This document shows, piece after piece, positions 28,301 to 33,271 of a DNA stretch of 64,000 bases. The stretch is from CAYMKL01 sp964390805 (GTDB lineage: Bacteria > Chloroflexota > Anaerolineae > VGOG01), in the NCBI GenBank assembly GCA_964390805.1, contig CAYMKL010000018.1:9802-73801 (forward strand). The letters are read 5' to 3'. The notes beneath the pieces are model-generated. The model saw nothing but the letters and a program-made list of their open reading frames with translations, made no database searches and had not been told where the DNA came from. Both the position numbers and the translations under genes were made by a program. Position 1 is the first letter of the stretch. The number at the start of each line of letters is the position of its first letter.

Positions 28301-31160
28301 TCCGGTCGACGAGGGCAGCAGCTTCACGCTCTCGCTGACCAATCCTAACGACCCAAGCAGCGCCGATGCCACGGTTGGCTTCGAGTACGCTTTTGACTGC
28401 GGTGACGGTAGCGGATACGGTGAGTTCGGTTCCAGCATCAGGGCCATCTGCCCCACCACTGACAACGGCGTCCGCGCCGTCGGAGGCAAGATCAAGGACA
28501 AGGACGGCGGCGTGACCGAGTACAGCGCCAGTGTCACGGTGAACAACGTGCGGCCGACGGCCCTAGACGACACGGCCAGCGCCAACGAGGACGGCCCGGC
28601 GGTGACGGTCGATGTGCTGGCCAACGACAGCGACTTGGCTGGCGCAGCCGACCCGCTGACGGTCAGCGGCGTGGACACCAGCGGCACGAGCGGTGCGGTG
28701 AGCCATACCGCGGGCGACGTGACCTATGACCCGAACGGCCAGTTCGAGTGGCTGGCGGTGGGCGAGACGGCCGCGGACAGCTTTGGCTACACCATTGACG
28801 ACGGCGACGGCGGCACGGCCAACGCCACGGTCAACGTGACGATCAACGGCCAGAACGACGTGCCAACGGTGGCGGCGGACAAGGACAAAGTGACCGTGGA
28901 TGAGGGCCAGACGGCGAACAACAGCGGCACGTTTGACGACGTGGACGGCAGCGATAACGTGACCATCTCGGCGTCGGTGGGCGCCATCAGCCAGGACGCG
29001 GGCAACAGCGGCAGGTGGAGTTGGTCATTGGATGCCACGGACGGGCCGGCCGACAGTCAAGTGACCATCACCGCTGATGATGGCAATGGCAGCGTGGCGC
29101 AGGTCGCGTTCAACCTGACCGTCAACAACGTGGCGCCGATTGCCAGCTTCGGCAACGATGGCCCGGTGGACGAGGGCAGCAGCTTCACGCTCTCGCTGAC
29201 CAATCCTAACGACCCAAGCAGCGCCGATGCCGACGTTGGCTTCGAGTACGCTTTTGACTGCGGTGAAGGTAGCGGATACGGCGAGTTCGATTCCAGCAGC
29301 AGCGCCATCTGCCCCACCACTGACGACGGCGTCCGCGCCGTCGGAGGCAAGATCAGGGACAAGGACGGCGGCGTGACCGACTACAGCGCCAGCGTGACGG
29401 TGAACAACGTGGCGCCGGTCGTGATGGCAGCGAGTCATCAGAGTGCGAATGAGGGGGCGAACACGTCGTTCACGCTCGGTTCGTTCAGCGATGTCGGCAT
29501 GAAGGACAAGCCGTGGCATGTCGACGTGGATTGGGGCGATGCTTCCTCCCACACCACCTTCGACCTGGCAGCCCCAGGCAGCATCACCGCTCAGTCGCAC
29601 ACCTATGATGACAACGGCAGCTACGTGGTGACGGTGAAGGTCACCGACAAGGATGGTAGCTTTGACAGCAAGAACTTCTACGTCACGGTTGCCAACGTGG
29701 CCCCAGCCGCAACGCTGGGGGACAATGGCCCCGTGAACGAAGCGAGTCCCGCGACGATCACGTTCAGCGGACAGCACGACCCGTCGAATGCGGACACGAT
29801 GGAGGGCTTCTACTATGCCTTCTCGTGCATCAACGGGGATTTGTCGGGCGTAACCTATCAGGTTGGCAGTGGCACGAGTGCCTCGACCACCTGCACGTAT
29901 GATGATGGACCCAGCACGCACACCGTCAAGGGGCGGATCATTGACAAGGATGGTGGCTACACCGAATATACCACCGATGTCACCGTCAACAACGTGGCGC
30001 CGGACGTCGAGGCGGGCGACGACCGCTCCGCCTTTGAGAACAGCGTGGTGACCCTCGATCCGGCCACTTACACCGACCCTGGTGTGCCCGACACCCACAC
30101 CGCCACCATCAACTGGGGCGATGGGATCTATGAAGGAGGCGCCGTGGATCAGGATGCCGACACCGTGAGCGCCGAGCACGTGTACACCGCGCCCGGCATC
30201 TACACGGTGGAGATCACGGTCGAGGACAGCGACGGCGAAGCCGGAAGCGATAGCTTCGACATCACCGTGTTTCACGGCTTCTTCAGCGCCTGTGTCTCCG
30301 CCAACAAGGTGGGTGACGACCTGCAAGTGGAAGAGGATGCCAGCGCCTACTGCAGCATCTACGGCGAGGGCAAGGTCGAGCTGAAGAAGCGCGCTGTGGT
30401 GTCGGGTGACCTGGTCGCCCGCACCAAGGAAGCCAAGATCGAGGAGGCCGCCACCGTTGGCGGAAGCGTTGCCTCAGACAGCAAGATCGAGCTCAAGAAG
30501 AATGCTGAGGTCGGCGGTGATGTGACCTCCGGTGACGACGTCAAGCTCGAGGACGGGAGCAGCGTCGGCGGCGACGTCACTGCTGCCGGCAAGGTCGAGC
30601 TGAAGGGTACTGCCATTGTGGGTGGTACGATCAACGAGTATGCGAGCGTGCCTGCGCTGCCAGAAGTGACGCAGGTGACCGTCGAAGTCTCGGCAAGCGG
30701 CGCGGACGTGACGGTGAGGAAGAACGAGACGACGGCTCTTGCGCCCGACACCTACGGCAAGCTGAAGGTCGAGGAGGGTGGCACACTGGAGCTCGATGCC
30801 GGAACCTACACGTTCGAGAGCATTGACGCCCACAAGAACGCCAGCATCGAATTCGGCCTCGAGGACGGGGACGTGACAATCGACGTGGAGAAGCAGGTCG
30901 ACCTCAAGGAAGGGGTTGTGATGACGGTCTCCGGCGGCGACGCCAGCGACATCCTGTTCCGCATTGCAGGCAGCAGTGTCAAGCTGGGCAAGGACGGGAC
31001 ATTCGTGGGCACCTACGTGGCCCCGGATGCCCACATTGATGCGCTTGAGGACGCGAGCGTGGTGGGTGCCCTCCACGGCCGAAAGGTGCATCTGAAGAAG
31101 GGGGCTTCGGTCAGGCCAGCACCGGCATTCAGCCTGTTCGTTGAGCTCTTCGTGAGGTAA
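13302..31160 (+). CDS. Giant multi-domain exported surface protein (5,952 aa)
   Basis: One uninterrupted frame of 17.9 kb. The start is fixed by TAAGGAGGG 8 bases upstream. Approximate residues: 10-33 signal/anchor helix; 40-260 LolA/LppX-like region; 270-325 two helices; 379-497 TSP type-3 Ca-binding repeats (DSDADGLNDAAEY); 1027-1113 long hydrophobic block; 1294-1420 more TSP3 repeats; 1569-1777 Ig-like; 1843-2227 FG-GAP/integrin-like repeats (GDVNGDGYDDLLIGAS); 2280-2447 right-handed beta-helix; 2636-2955 seven AIAVADNGDVYAGG repeats; 2955-3147 kelch-like; 3235-3743 two more beta-helices; 3857-4067 Ig-like; 4187-4350 DOMON/CBM9-like; 4373-4500 DUF11-like; 4503-4700 Ig-like; 4807-5657 PKD and cadherin-like repeats; 5660-5952 bactofilin/polymer-forming-like repeats. 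No sortase or PEP-CTERM tail and no recognisable enzyme were seen. It probably forms a fibre, sheath or adhesin; that role is inference. The MoxR/DUF58/DUF4129 genes next door could aid its assembly. Confidence 0.93.
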   Translation: MSYSRRTTNRLPLFAVGLVTLAVSLPTIVRSAQPSNAVIEALENARAIGAGRFTAHVEQTLIPRPLPSMIGQTDQRADILIEGEVTSPEHARLSILPTGGGLNVPPINLVREGADTYMLRDGERVPVQNPLGAIAPTSDFLGYLLAAENVRPIAGDARDGLAGYAFDINGPRLALEVRDWLQRQLQASGDLVPPPGVTLSPSPVLQSMSGKGELWVGDDGLPVRQVLAIELPEITDAYGAQAHITVKFSFDQREQLAAAVPFAHHLASVLRSAVMPSDLALLLVAVSLACLFFSVRNRRWTYRLVVLPVTLSLIATPLLHARSYHLFQARLASAAQVQTIAEALDSTSAMPGSAVEETRIPERVLISGSGPDSTLSPKCGDGEVSEDSDADGLNDAAEYCLGTDPYLADSDRDLVPDKVEIDGFAFGDTMVYGNPLRPDSNSDGLVDGEEWPVPWGTVPELADVADSTDPDGDGVPNLWDDDNDGDLVPDALDLSPFSYVANASTFTLSTQGGGYGGYQYIEVQLRPDTESHLRVGNIGLDWPMDDKGQIQDNASGDTDLQLRPMLKVRTDQVPPRDLARRYGASIFTEGGEKYLYAPLVEVRDGARVVAFAAKVAYPPDQLADIRWEEVKVVWLLQRAADPAAGVSSSTIVQTYDGGDFRVTGLSVTKSGSYSSAILGTPGTPNDDTDLFNVYLGLSATFMSNQRPDLEEIWYRFDGPYTPPMQTWGVASDDVVIDLPEDPYRHTDEGIARTNERLVAFLGRYSYPIESRPSLLLALQQDSGTFNLDEAGSVRAAAEVVVNLAEIPIMTMRGLKRVSFAYEGDPSWPWRALSFYENLQLVRERYADLSSSLEQLQEDYPNLTEALLRQVVYSFYAASSVSEMAIIAMEGEPLAPDEPLAALDEATFERLTSDAAKLPEYLLDATDLIRPGQAGYSERPYSFELGAQEAERSGGLREWLNADELWEAIDAMDSSPAAKRIAKVLVRDLKAALKVNKAVKAVSFGLRTGRWGAVKQVGKIVKQAKGVLKKLTKSLGAIGCAVSVGLIWVQFGLSTNWDSALAIEVGVKTAVIASIVTITLFVISLNPVGAVLMAVLAVAEFFVMVFADISIMEYMIKGIYRAEEVTRLDPDSIAFTDFGAGPADPERGLVAGNSYRISDQFRGDLQIVTDDGLASWWGKRKSYVRGEYDARAEGATASPWYRYPNCRVEDDKVACSNDLFAEYALTVGRNRHLEFKPKVTARTYMQECVFWGICWARGETTTYDEWDWQSLYLDVLPSELDELLANELLEGVILLDSDGDGLTDSEETPDNALTWDSDGDGLSDWYEIRLGSNPDKRDTDDDGLDDGIEDRIGTSIGKMNGEEPSSDSDGDHLNDVQEAYPDGGWQISLPGVEGEVQVFSDPLEKDADGDGLCDSVESDYGTSPYAYNDAPRLTLDAVPLAIGEVATVPTVYVEAGDGVEIVAALDSVGPVPVDTTLEICLPGMLVPQSGVLSGDRDEAPSVSTSCNGYAWSFSGDNSLMLWERATVTITADVVYEGSSTGSIEARLPYEIGDTTASGLLVTIPVVRDDNPPWITVLEPQHGELLGGGVNFFVIGGRAGDVSTWVESVEMVVTDGNGGEVGRPEVVGTSDWACSWELPPDGPYTLTARAYDHVGHSFEQSVQVTIDNTPPSLALDTGVGNIVSGDSTDVITVHLSGSASDDGGTGLSRVQVSTDGRPWREVWAEAGGQTHVQWSTDWRLPSEDSAQGKHTVSVRARDRAGNEGTLSETITVDVVAPTSELTDRTFLHAPPHFKAGDEVELDGVANDAGRVPPPPRPAELNGVLDSITDATIWLGLSEQGEDDEGVSVTWLGDFNGDRLSDLAVGLPAASSPEGRVIIVSGRAGGWPVPDQPELLRNSRTSFVGAAGARIGASLTAAGDVDGDGFSDLLVGDPSNNRAFLIFGQPGAMGRDLVLDGPDAPRWIVIRAPAGEEIGVSLAAAGDVNGDGYDDLLIGASGVQHRAYLLLGQSRQTSPPWDEELQVGDHAAAVISLDQSVSRLAGVGDMDDDGLDEFAAVVGNEVILYAGSSISYTASSRHPLTTDVGLGGAIAAFESATDSPPIAALGDVVGDADGDDLADFAYVDGGDVLLISGDKQCQWGVQSVGSFSSTPRFLAAPGDVDADEYNDVLVGTDDGNASLILASDLTRAAATLTGVLAAASVPYAAGGDINSDGSSDLLLVPGEMPVGAGAAKVDFGELPQIALDALPTSVSSAAAGSRGSEGSGAGHPAKMTGHSVASGPTSDTFYVDDGYCGSCANGGHTWGLDAFSRIQDAVDAADGAGDTVIIGPGVYAAFDVSGPAKHDLEVRGVNADAVYVDGDDGDYAASVADCTSVTIADMTLRNANSGVLLKNAGRLGYEVLDNRTVLEGLVIHNCANALSMDRPSTAVVRQSTLVVDGQGGGALVAVDGPPDEDVLPSWEALSPVPEPIGDGGALVRAGDVFYAVPGDGSTAVYAVVDPEQTWITFDRIVVHAESDPWGAEFRIKLNDEEVWLGGGLEAGDERAINVSRAVHPGAWHRIEVEEDDSWPNDDDWLGYTWVYSTPGSGSHRFSRGGDDVTVYWTVHKWHWEATQPAPVAIDDRIATAGDAGGSLWLADSFYWKSLDGGLNHWVWAIAVADNGDVYAGGRFTDHIARWDADEDQWYALGGGLNGNVRAIAVADSGDVYAGGEFTDHIARWDADEGGWHALGGGLNGNVRAIAVADSGDVYAGGSFQDAGGDLSADKIARWDGLSWHALGGGLNGAVEAIAVADNGDVYAGGSFQDAGGDLSADKIARWDGLSWHALDGGRNDWVLAIAVADNGDVYAGGWFTGYLARWDADEGGWHALGGGLPWVVWAIAVADNGDVYAGGAFWDAGGDLSADNIARWDADEDQWHALGGGLLSSVYAIAVADNGDVYAGGAFWDAGGNLSADRIARFHPQSMFAYDGATWRPKEPPVASWGTARIASDGSERLYLLTDSGSMFAYHIPGDDWEGQAPLPAISSEFALTWAGGLLYALRGAELYRYDPGSTTWTGLADVPAGKSIYSGGTMAADNATDPTSLYIMLGGNGPQMVRYNLESNSWDTSLENAPLLVRDGNGLASADGYLYLYATPDYANESDFFRYGKIRPPVTKLTVEDTAFVNLSDNGAEWVSFDPANALHDFQIDLDAVNAWVSDSEWSVAPQAEWGVQIGVADAAFVAPEQDLYRTGFGSILTAGYHQYRPDAIVGENGEFSTVVEAINSGANRVLVRPGLYQEPFQLVSGVQVIGAGADKTFLSSENGSPALVRAEGVVRSGLSGFTLKGSGSEVGVQVEDGAREVVLSRNIIHNTATAIQTSGRSTDTEVVNSTVVDNQWGLDAVNCAPVDVRNTLFVSNDQAALQYQECSDSIVHSYNLYWTNGSDISSGQPGPGELFLDPLFVEPREPSYRTKDWSPVIDAGNPSDPVPPGTGGRADIGYVEQGRAAFYADDDYCMFCVNDGLTWGMDAFDDVQDALDAAEAEMAVLSFPDQPPQYTVGVGPGTYAGSFDLHSHVSLVGSGAEVTTLEGRADDVAVLAFDGVVQAEVRGFTIKGTSSADGMSRTDVGVVVTGASNDVTITRNVIVGSEQGVAFRDRASGRAIFNTVVGNTGAAISSSDNGTWVVAENNIVFDNDVGLRIGDSSQILHDYNLLNNDTNFEPPDCGPGQNEEALLNQDPGFEIGSYRLLEDSPCVDAASPFAPVPPGGGARADLGYREVLATPLTIFLGKEGMSSAIGNSGVAEVSIGLVGPLTAEQASMPVTETLPGTGDWVPATVEGAEGETARYWNWSTGAEAAQKGVYRVYSRAADVAENEETEGLDWYEGSFVVDGTPPTVTWLSPADGSSVQSPLELRAQVADYAGGQFGVRDVWFEVNAKYYPGTWSVEPWDPATEQPRVFRAWIDDLTPGTVQISAVAVAKDRAGNEGRSASASLSVSGYVGEDSTPPNVAIDRPSPGELVPRTVVFEGTVSDPAGSGVASVELSLDGGYTWMPTDVDVTAGTWKLVWGAPGEQQYVSYPVRVRALDLAGNLATEELSITVDNEPPTWVSAPEVSVPAGTHFDAPTDLTFSWQPPVDGSDTAEVYISVAERVDEDCVVKGLSEEGFPWPPADDLVTGTEHTVELPSSGIWCVHATARDLAGNMVVYDYGPWFVGTIEDTTVPFADRVQSIHLDGHLDVIDAEWRADLELLDDDEREGERQELYATWDGSAVYLGWQGASWTLDGTLWAYLDVGGGGTADVVQGTFGAALPFMADYAVEISDPTSGTLWYYDGGWQAGELEFAHGDTLGTEVRIPLETDSASLKLIAFALNDEDVAWSVFPTTNPVGGPWQRYYSWDDLSSGVAPNAGQPRGVNVHMSLDSPQAPMAAWGPAAALEYVVGLTNRESRHVADLQFELVASTGLAFQDVVGASCADPGCTNSDHWLLDVPTLAPGASHSISVTGVLASELGELSVVNADVKLIHGGTTQAETSLSHRVDGQPPLIQIDVPPGNCLRPGSCDPSGLCRVKVSGSAEDGQGSGVAEVQVVGGDTSGTLLWAAEVEIPQNSTSVEIVVSATDAAGNTDTIIHVFEIDMVPPVLGFSVPETVGGYSAVLKGTASDPFPADSTVVRVEVQLDGEDTLWQPVNGPYDPGENGQQNWAFRWALPHEDGVQHQLRARAFDAAGNESYTEWQWTIVDSVRPATTVTHWISEGLLSDYLRDPYPIVEGEVTDGYGIAADGVQARIYTPDGATVMAPAEITGESFSITPVFQTALSGEYRIYVEAIDLAGNKTTVGPYVFTALNTPPEADAGGPYAGDEGAAVLMAGATATDVDDDPLTFAWSENSGKCEFSNPTALNPSITCSDDGTYVVTLSVSDDFNEPVDSEATVEVVNVAPTVDLAGSSPVDEGDTATYTFTVSDPGADSHAFAEGYPSCGEGGELVGSPTFGDGSFQCTFLDGPAESTVSIRVEDDEGAVSEAAWLDVMVNNVAPAATFDNDGPVDEGSSFTLSLTNPNDPSSADATVGFEYAFDCGDGSGYGEFGSSIRAICPTTDNGVRAVGGKIKDKDGGVTEYSASVTVNNVRPTALDDTASANEDGPAVTVDVLANDSDLAGAADPLTVSGVDTSGTSGAVSHTAGDVTYDPNGQFEWLAVGETAADSFGYTIDDGDGGTANATVNVTINGQNDVPTVAADKDKVTVDEGQTANNSGTFDDVDGSDNVTISASVGAISQDAGNSGRWSWSLDATDGPADSQVTITADDGNGSVAQVAFNLTVNNVAPIASFGNDGPVDEGSSFTLSLTNPNDPSSADADVGFEYAFDCGEGSGYGEFDSSSSAICPTTDDGVRAVGGKIRDKDGGVTDYSASVTVNNVAPVVMAASHQSANEGANTSFTLGSFSDVGMKDKPWHVDVDWGDASSHTTFDLAAPGSITAQSHTYDDNGSYVVTVKVTDKDGSFDSKNFYVTVANVAPAATLGDNGPVNEASPATITFSGQHDPSNADTMEGFYYAFSCINGDLSGVTYQVGSGTSASTTCTYDDGPSTHTVKGRIIDKDGGYTEYTTDVTVNNVAPDVEAGDDRSAFENSVVTLDPATYTDPGVPDTHTATINWGDGIYEGGAVDQDADTVSAEHVYTAPGIYTVEITVEDSDGEAGSDSFDITVFHGFFSACVSANKVGDDLQVEEDASAYCSIYGEGKVELKKRAVVSGDLVARTKEAKIEEAATVGGSVASDSKIELKKNAEVGGDVTSGDDVKLEDGSSVGGDVTAAGKVELKGTAIVGGTINEYASVPALPEVTQVTVEVSASGADVTVRKNETTALAPDTYGKLKVEEGGTLELDAGTYTFESIDAHKNASIEFGLEDGDVTIDVEKQVDLKEGVVMTVSGGDASDILFRIAGSSVKLGKDGTFVGTYVAPDAHIDALEDASVVGALHGRKVHLKKGASVRPAPAFSLFVELFVR
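21207..22166 (+). repeat. Seven tandem WxALGGG...AIAVADNGDVYAGG repeats inside the giant gene
   Basis: Residues ~2636-2955. Each unit of 42-50 residues begins W(H/Y/K)(A/S)L(G/D)GG, contains AIAVAD(N/S)GDVYAGG and ends IARWD. Units differ by the optional insert DAGGDLSAD, present in units 3, 4, 6 and 7. The DNA is also nearly identical between units, so the array is recent or homogenised. A blade-like (beta-propeller) fold with seven blades is plausible. Confidence 0.9.
28281..28550 (+). repeat. Duplicated PKD-type module, copy A
   Basis: A 270-base segment repeated without gaps 861 bases downstream (29142-29411). Residues such as NDGPVDEGSSFTLSLTNPND are identical in both copies, with scattered substitutions elsewhere (GDGSGYGEF versus GEGSGYGEF). 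Confidence 0.85.
29142..29411 (+). repeat. Duplicated PKD-type module, copy B
   Basis: Second copy of the module at 28281-28550. A cadherin-like module (TASANEDGPAVTVDVLANDS) and a further Ig/VCBS-like module lie between the copies. Confidence 0.85.
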
Positions 31161-31331
31161 GCGTTGCGATCTGTCAAGTGAGGCATGACCGGTGATTACC
31201 CACCCTTCAGCAAGTCATGATGGCTGCATCGTGGGAACCACAGGAACCGATACAACGGCCCTCCGCAGTCGTCTGGTGGTCTGTACTCCCAAGCACACTG
31301 CGTTGGGGGGAGTTTTCAAGTCTCACACAAG

Positions 31332-31348
31332 ATATGGGTAATCACCAG
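31332..31348 (-). repeat. Right copy of the inverted repeat flanking the giant gene
   Basis: ATATGGGTAATCACCAG, inverted relative to 13006-13022 with one mismatch. It also forms an 11-base perfect inverted repeat with GGTGATTACCC at 31191-31201. Confidence 0.6.
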
Positions 31349-31412
31349 GAGGAGTCATCGTAACTGTCCCCCCTGCGAGGGAGAGGGTTGGGGTGAGAGG
31401 GGACTTCGTAGG

Positions 31413-31965
31413 TCAAAGATGCTCCTGCCGATTCACGTATTGCAGATTCCAGCGACCGTCCTCCCAGTGCAGACAATGTACCGCTGCCTGCTCGGTGCGC
31501 ACGAGCAGGGCGTGAGTGCCCAAGATGCAGCGTAGCATGGTGGCCAACGTGCCGCCGTGAGCGATGACCAACACCTGTCCCTCCGGGTTCTTGGCCAGGA
31601 TGCGCGCCGTGTCTCGTGCCACCCGTTCGCGCAGCGCCTCGTATTCCGGCCCGAAAGGTGGAGGCGATTCCCCACCCAGTGGGGCCGCGCGCAGAGGCAG
31701 GTTGTTCCAATATGGCCGCTTGGCTTCGCGCAGGTCGGGGACGAACACGATCTCCAGATTGGAGTGCGCGTTTAGATCCCGGCGGCTTGGCGGGCACGGC
31801 GCAGGGTGCTGCAGTAGAGCGCGGTGAAGGCATAGCCCTGTTCGACCAGCCAATTCCCCAGCCGTGTGGCCTGCTCGCGGCCCAGGTCGGTCAGGTCAGT
31901 ATCCGGGCCAAGCGAGCGAGGTTGCTGTATGATTGCCTGCGGCGGACGAGGACAAGTTCGAGCAT
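31413..31965 (-). pseudogene. Histidine-phosphatase (phosphoglycerate mutase-like) pseudogene
   Basis: The reading frame is split into three. ATG 31965 begins MLELVLVRRRQSYSNLA, where the family has VRHGQS. The catalytic RHG is therefore RRR, two codons each one transition from the ancestral form. A shift near 31910 leads to the segment PDTDLTDLGREQATRLGNWL. Another one-base shift near 31775 leads to LEIVFVPDLREAKR and the C-terminal VLVIAHGGTLATML, which keeps the second catalytic His. Two frameshifts plus loss of the phospho-acceptor His make it a dead gene unless the assembly is wrong. On the same strand, the SDR gene upstream is separated from it by a MITE. Confidence 0.75.
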
Positions 31966-31975
31966 TGGGTGACTG

Positions 31976-32139
31976 TCTCCTACTCAATGTCATTAAGTTG
32001 GGCAACGCTCAGACCTCCGAGGTCTTGTGTGGCCCTTATACGACAGGCATTAGCAACCAAATGTGGCGTGGTTTGCATCCCCATGAGACTCTGTTGGAGA
32101 CCTCGGAGGTCTTATCTTAATGACATTGATCTCCTACTC
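31976..32139. mobile_element. MITE-like element with target-site duplication
   Basis: Terminal inverted repeats TCAATGTCATTAAG (31984-31997) and CTTAATGACATTGA (32116-32129) are perfect over 14 bases. The 8-base direct repeat TCTCCTAC (extended by TC) flanks both sides (31976-31983 and 32130-32137). Inside each end lies a palindrome AGACCTC-n-GAGGTCT (32011-32025 and 32098-32112). Internal length is about 146 bases with no coding capacity. The parent transposon is not in the window. Confidence 0.8.
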
Positions 32140-33000
32140 CCCATTGACAGCACGTCGAATCAACCCTGTGAGAAACTCCCCCCTTTGGGGCCCGCATCCC
32201 AGAACCCTGCCGAGCTTGTCCACGCTCACTGAGACCATCCCTTGCGTTGGATCCTCGATCAACTCAACCTGGCTCTCCGACCCCGCCGTTTCGACGACGT
32301 AGCGGGCTAGCACGGGGTCACGGTAGGTGTGCGAGCCCGCCAGGTTGAAGACCTCTCCGTGAGCTTTGGGATTGTCCATTGCCAGGAGAAAGGCTCGCAC
32401 CACGTCTTCCAGGTGGGCGTATTCCCCGCCCGCCTCCTGGATGGCTTTCACCGCCTCGCCCGCCAACGCCTGCTCGATCATCTGCCCGAACTGGCCCAGG
32501 CGTCCCTGGCTGAAGACGCCGTGCATGCGGAAGATAGTCACCGGTAGGCCCCGCCGCTGGTAGACCAGGCACAACTTCTCGCAGGCCAGTTTGATGATGC
32601 CGTAGACCGGCCCGCCGATGGTGCTTCTTTCCGGGTGACAGGGGTGCTTCTCGTCTACTCGAACAGGTCCGGTGGGACCGTAGACCACAGCGGAGCTGGC
32701 GAACAGGAAGTGCCGAACCCTCGCTGCCAGGGCCGCCTCCAGCAGGTTGAGCGTGCCGAAGAGGTTCTCCTGGATCTCGCGCCGCTCGTCTCCAGGATAG
32801 AAGCCCCAGGCCAGGTGGAAAACCACCTCCACATCCCGCACCGCCTGGGCGACTAAACTCGGGTCGGTGACACTGCCCTGGATGAGGTCACCGTTGGCTG
32901 GCCGAAGGTCCAGCACGCGGACCGCGTGTCCCGCTTGCCGAACCGTGCTCACCAGGTGGGAACCGACATAGCCAGCTCCGCCCGTCACCAGTGCTTTCAT
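32134..33000 (-). CDS. NAD-dependent epimerase/dehydratase (SDR)
   Basis: A 288-residue extended short-chain dehydrogenase/reductase. Residues 1-14 (MKALVTGGAGYVGS) carry the GxxGxxG nucleotide-binding motif, and DLR at the end of beta-2 favours NAD. The catalytic Ser/Thr lies in FASSAVVYGPTGP and the YxxxK pair in YGIIKLACEK. It resembles UDP-glucose 4-epimerase-like enzymes but is shorter than typical GalE, so the substrate is uncertain. A GAGGAAGC site precedes the ATG. A MITE lies between it and the decayed phosphatase gene downstream; the element's right-hand duplicated target site touches the last codons of this gene. Confidence 0.9.
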   Translation of the reverse strand: MKALVTGGAGYVGSHLVSTVRQAGHAVRVLDLRPANGDLIQGSVTDPSLVAQAVRDVEVVFHLAWGFYPGDERREIQENLFGTLNLLEAALAARVRHFLFASSAVVYGPTGPVRVDEKHPCHPERSTIGGPVYGIIKLACEKLCLVYQRRGLPVTIFRMHGVFSQGRLGQFGQMIEQALAGEAVKAIQEAGGEYAHLEDVVRAFLLAMDNPKAHGEVFNLAGSHTYRDPVLARYVVETAGSESQVELIEDPTQGMVSVSVDKLGRVLGCGPQRGEFLTGLIRRAVNGE

Positions 33001-33271
33001 GCTTCCTCACCACAATATGACATCGAACCCTTCGACGGCTCGGCTGAGCTCGCCGCAGTCAGGCTCAGGACAAGTCCCCAGGATTCATCGAATCTCACGT
33101 CGCCAGTTCGGTGAATCCTTTGCATTCGTTGTCATATCCATAAGACAGCCATCCGACATCTAGCAAGCAGACTATCTATGCCTCAAAACCGCCCGTACCT
33201 TTTCAACTCGCGCAGCGCCGCCACGGTAGCGTTGACGGCGTGCTCCTCACCTTCGCCTTCCTAGTTCAACC

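Noticed and set aside
29025..30326. 433-codon minus-strand open frame under the PKD region
   Set aside because: Antisense shadow of a coding GC-rich frame with no start context; the plus strand shows real PKD and cadherin-like motifs.
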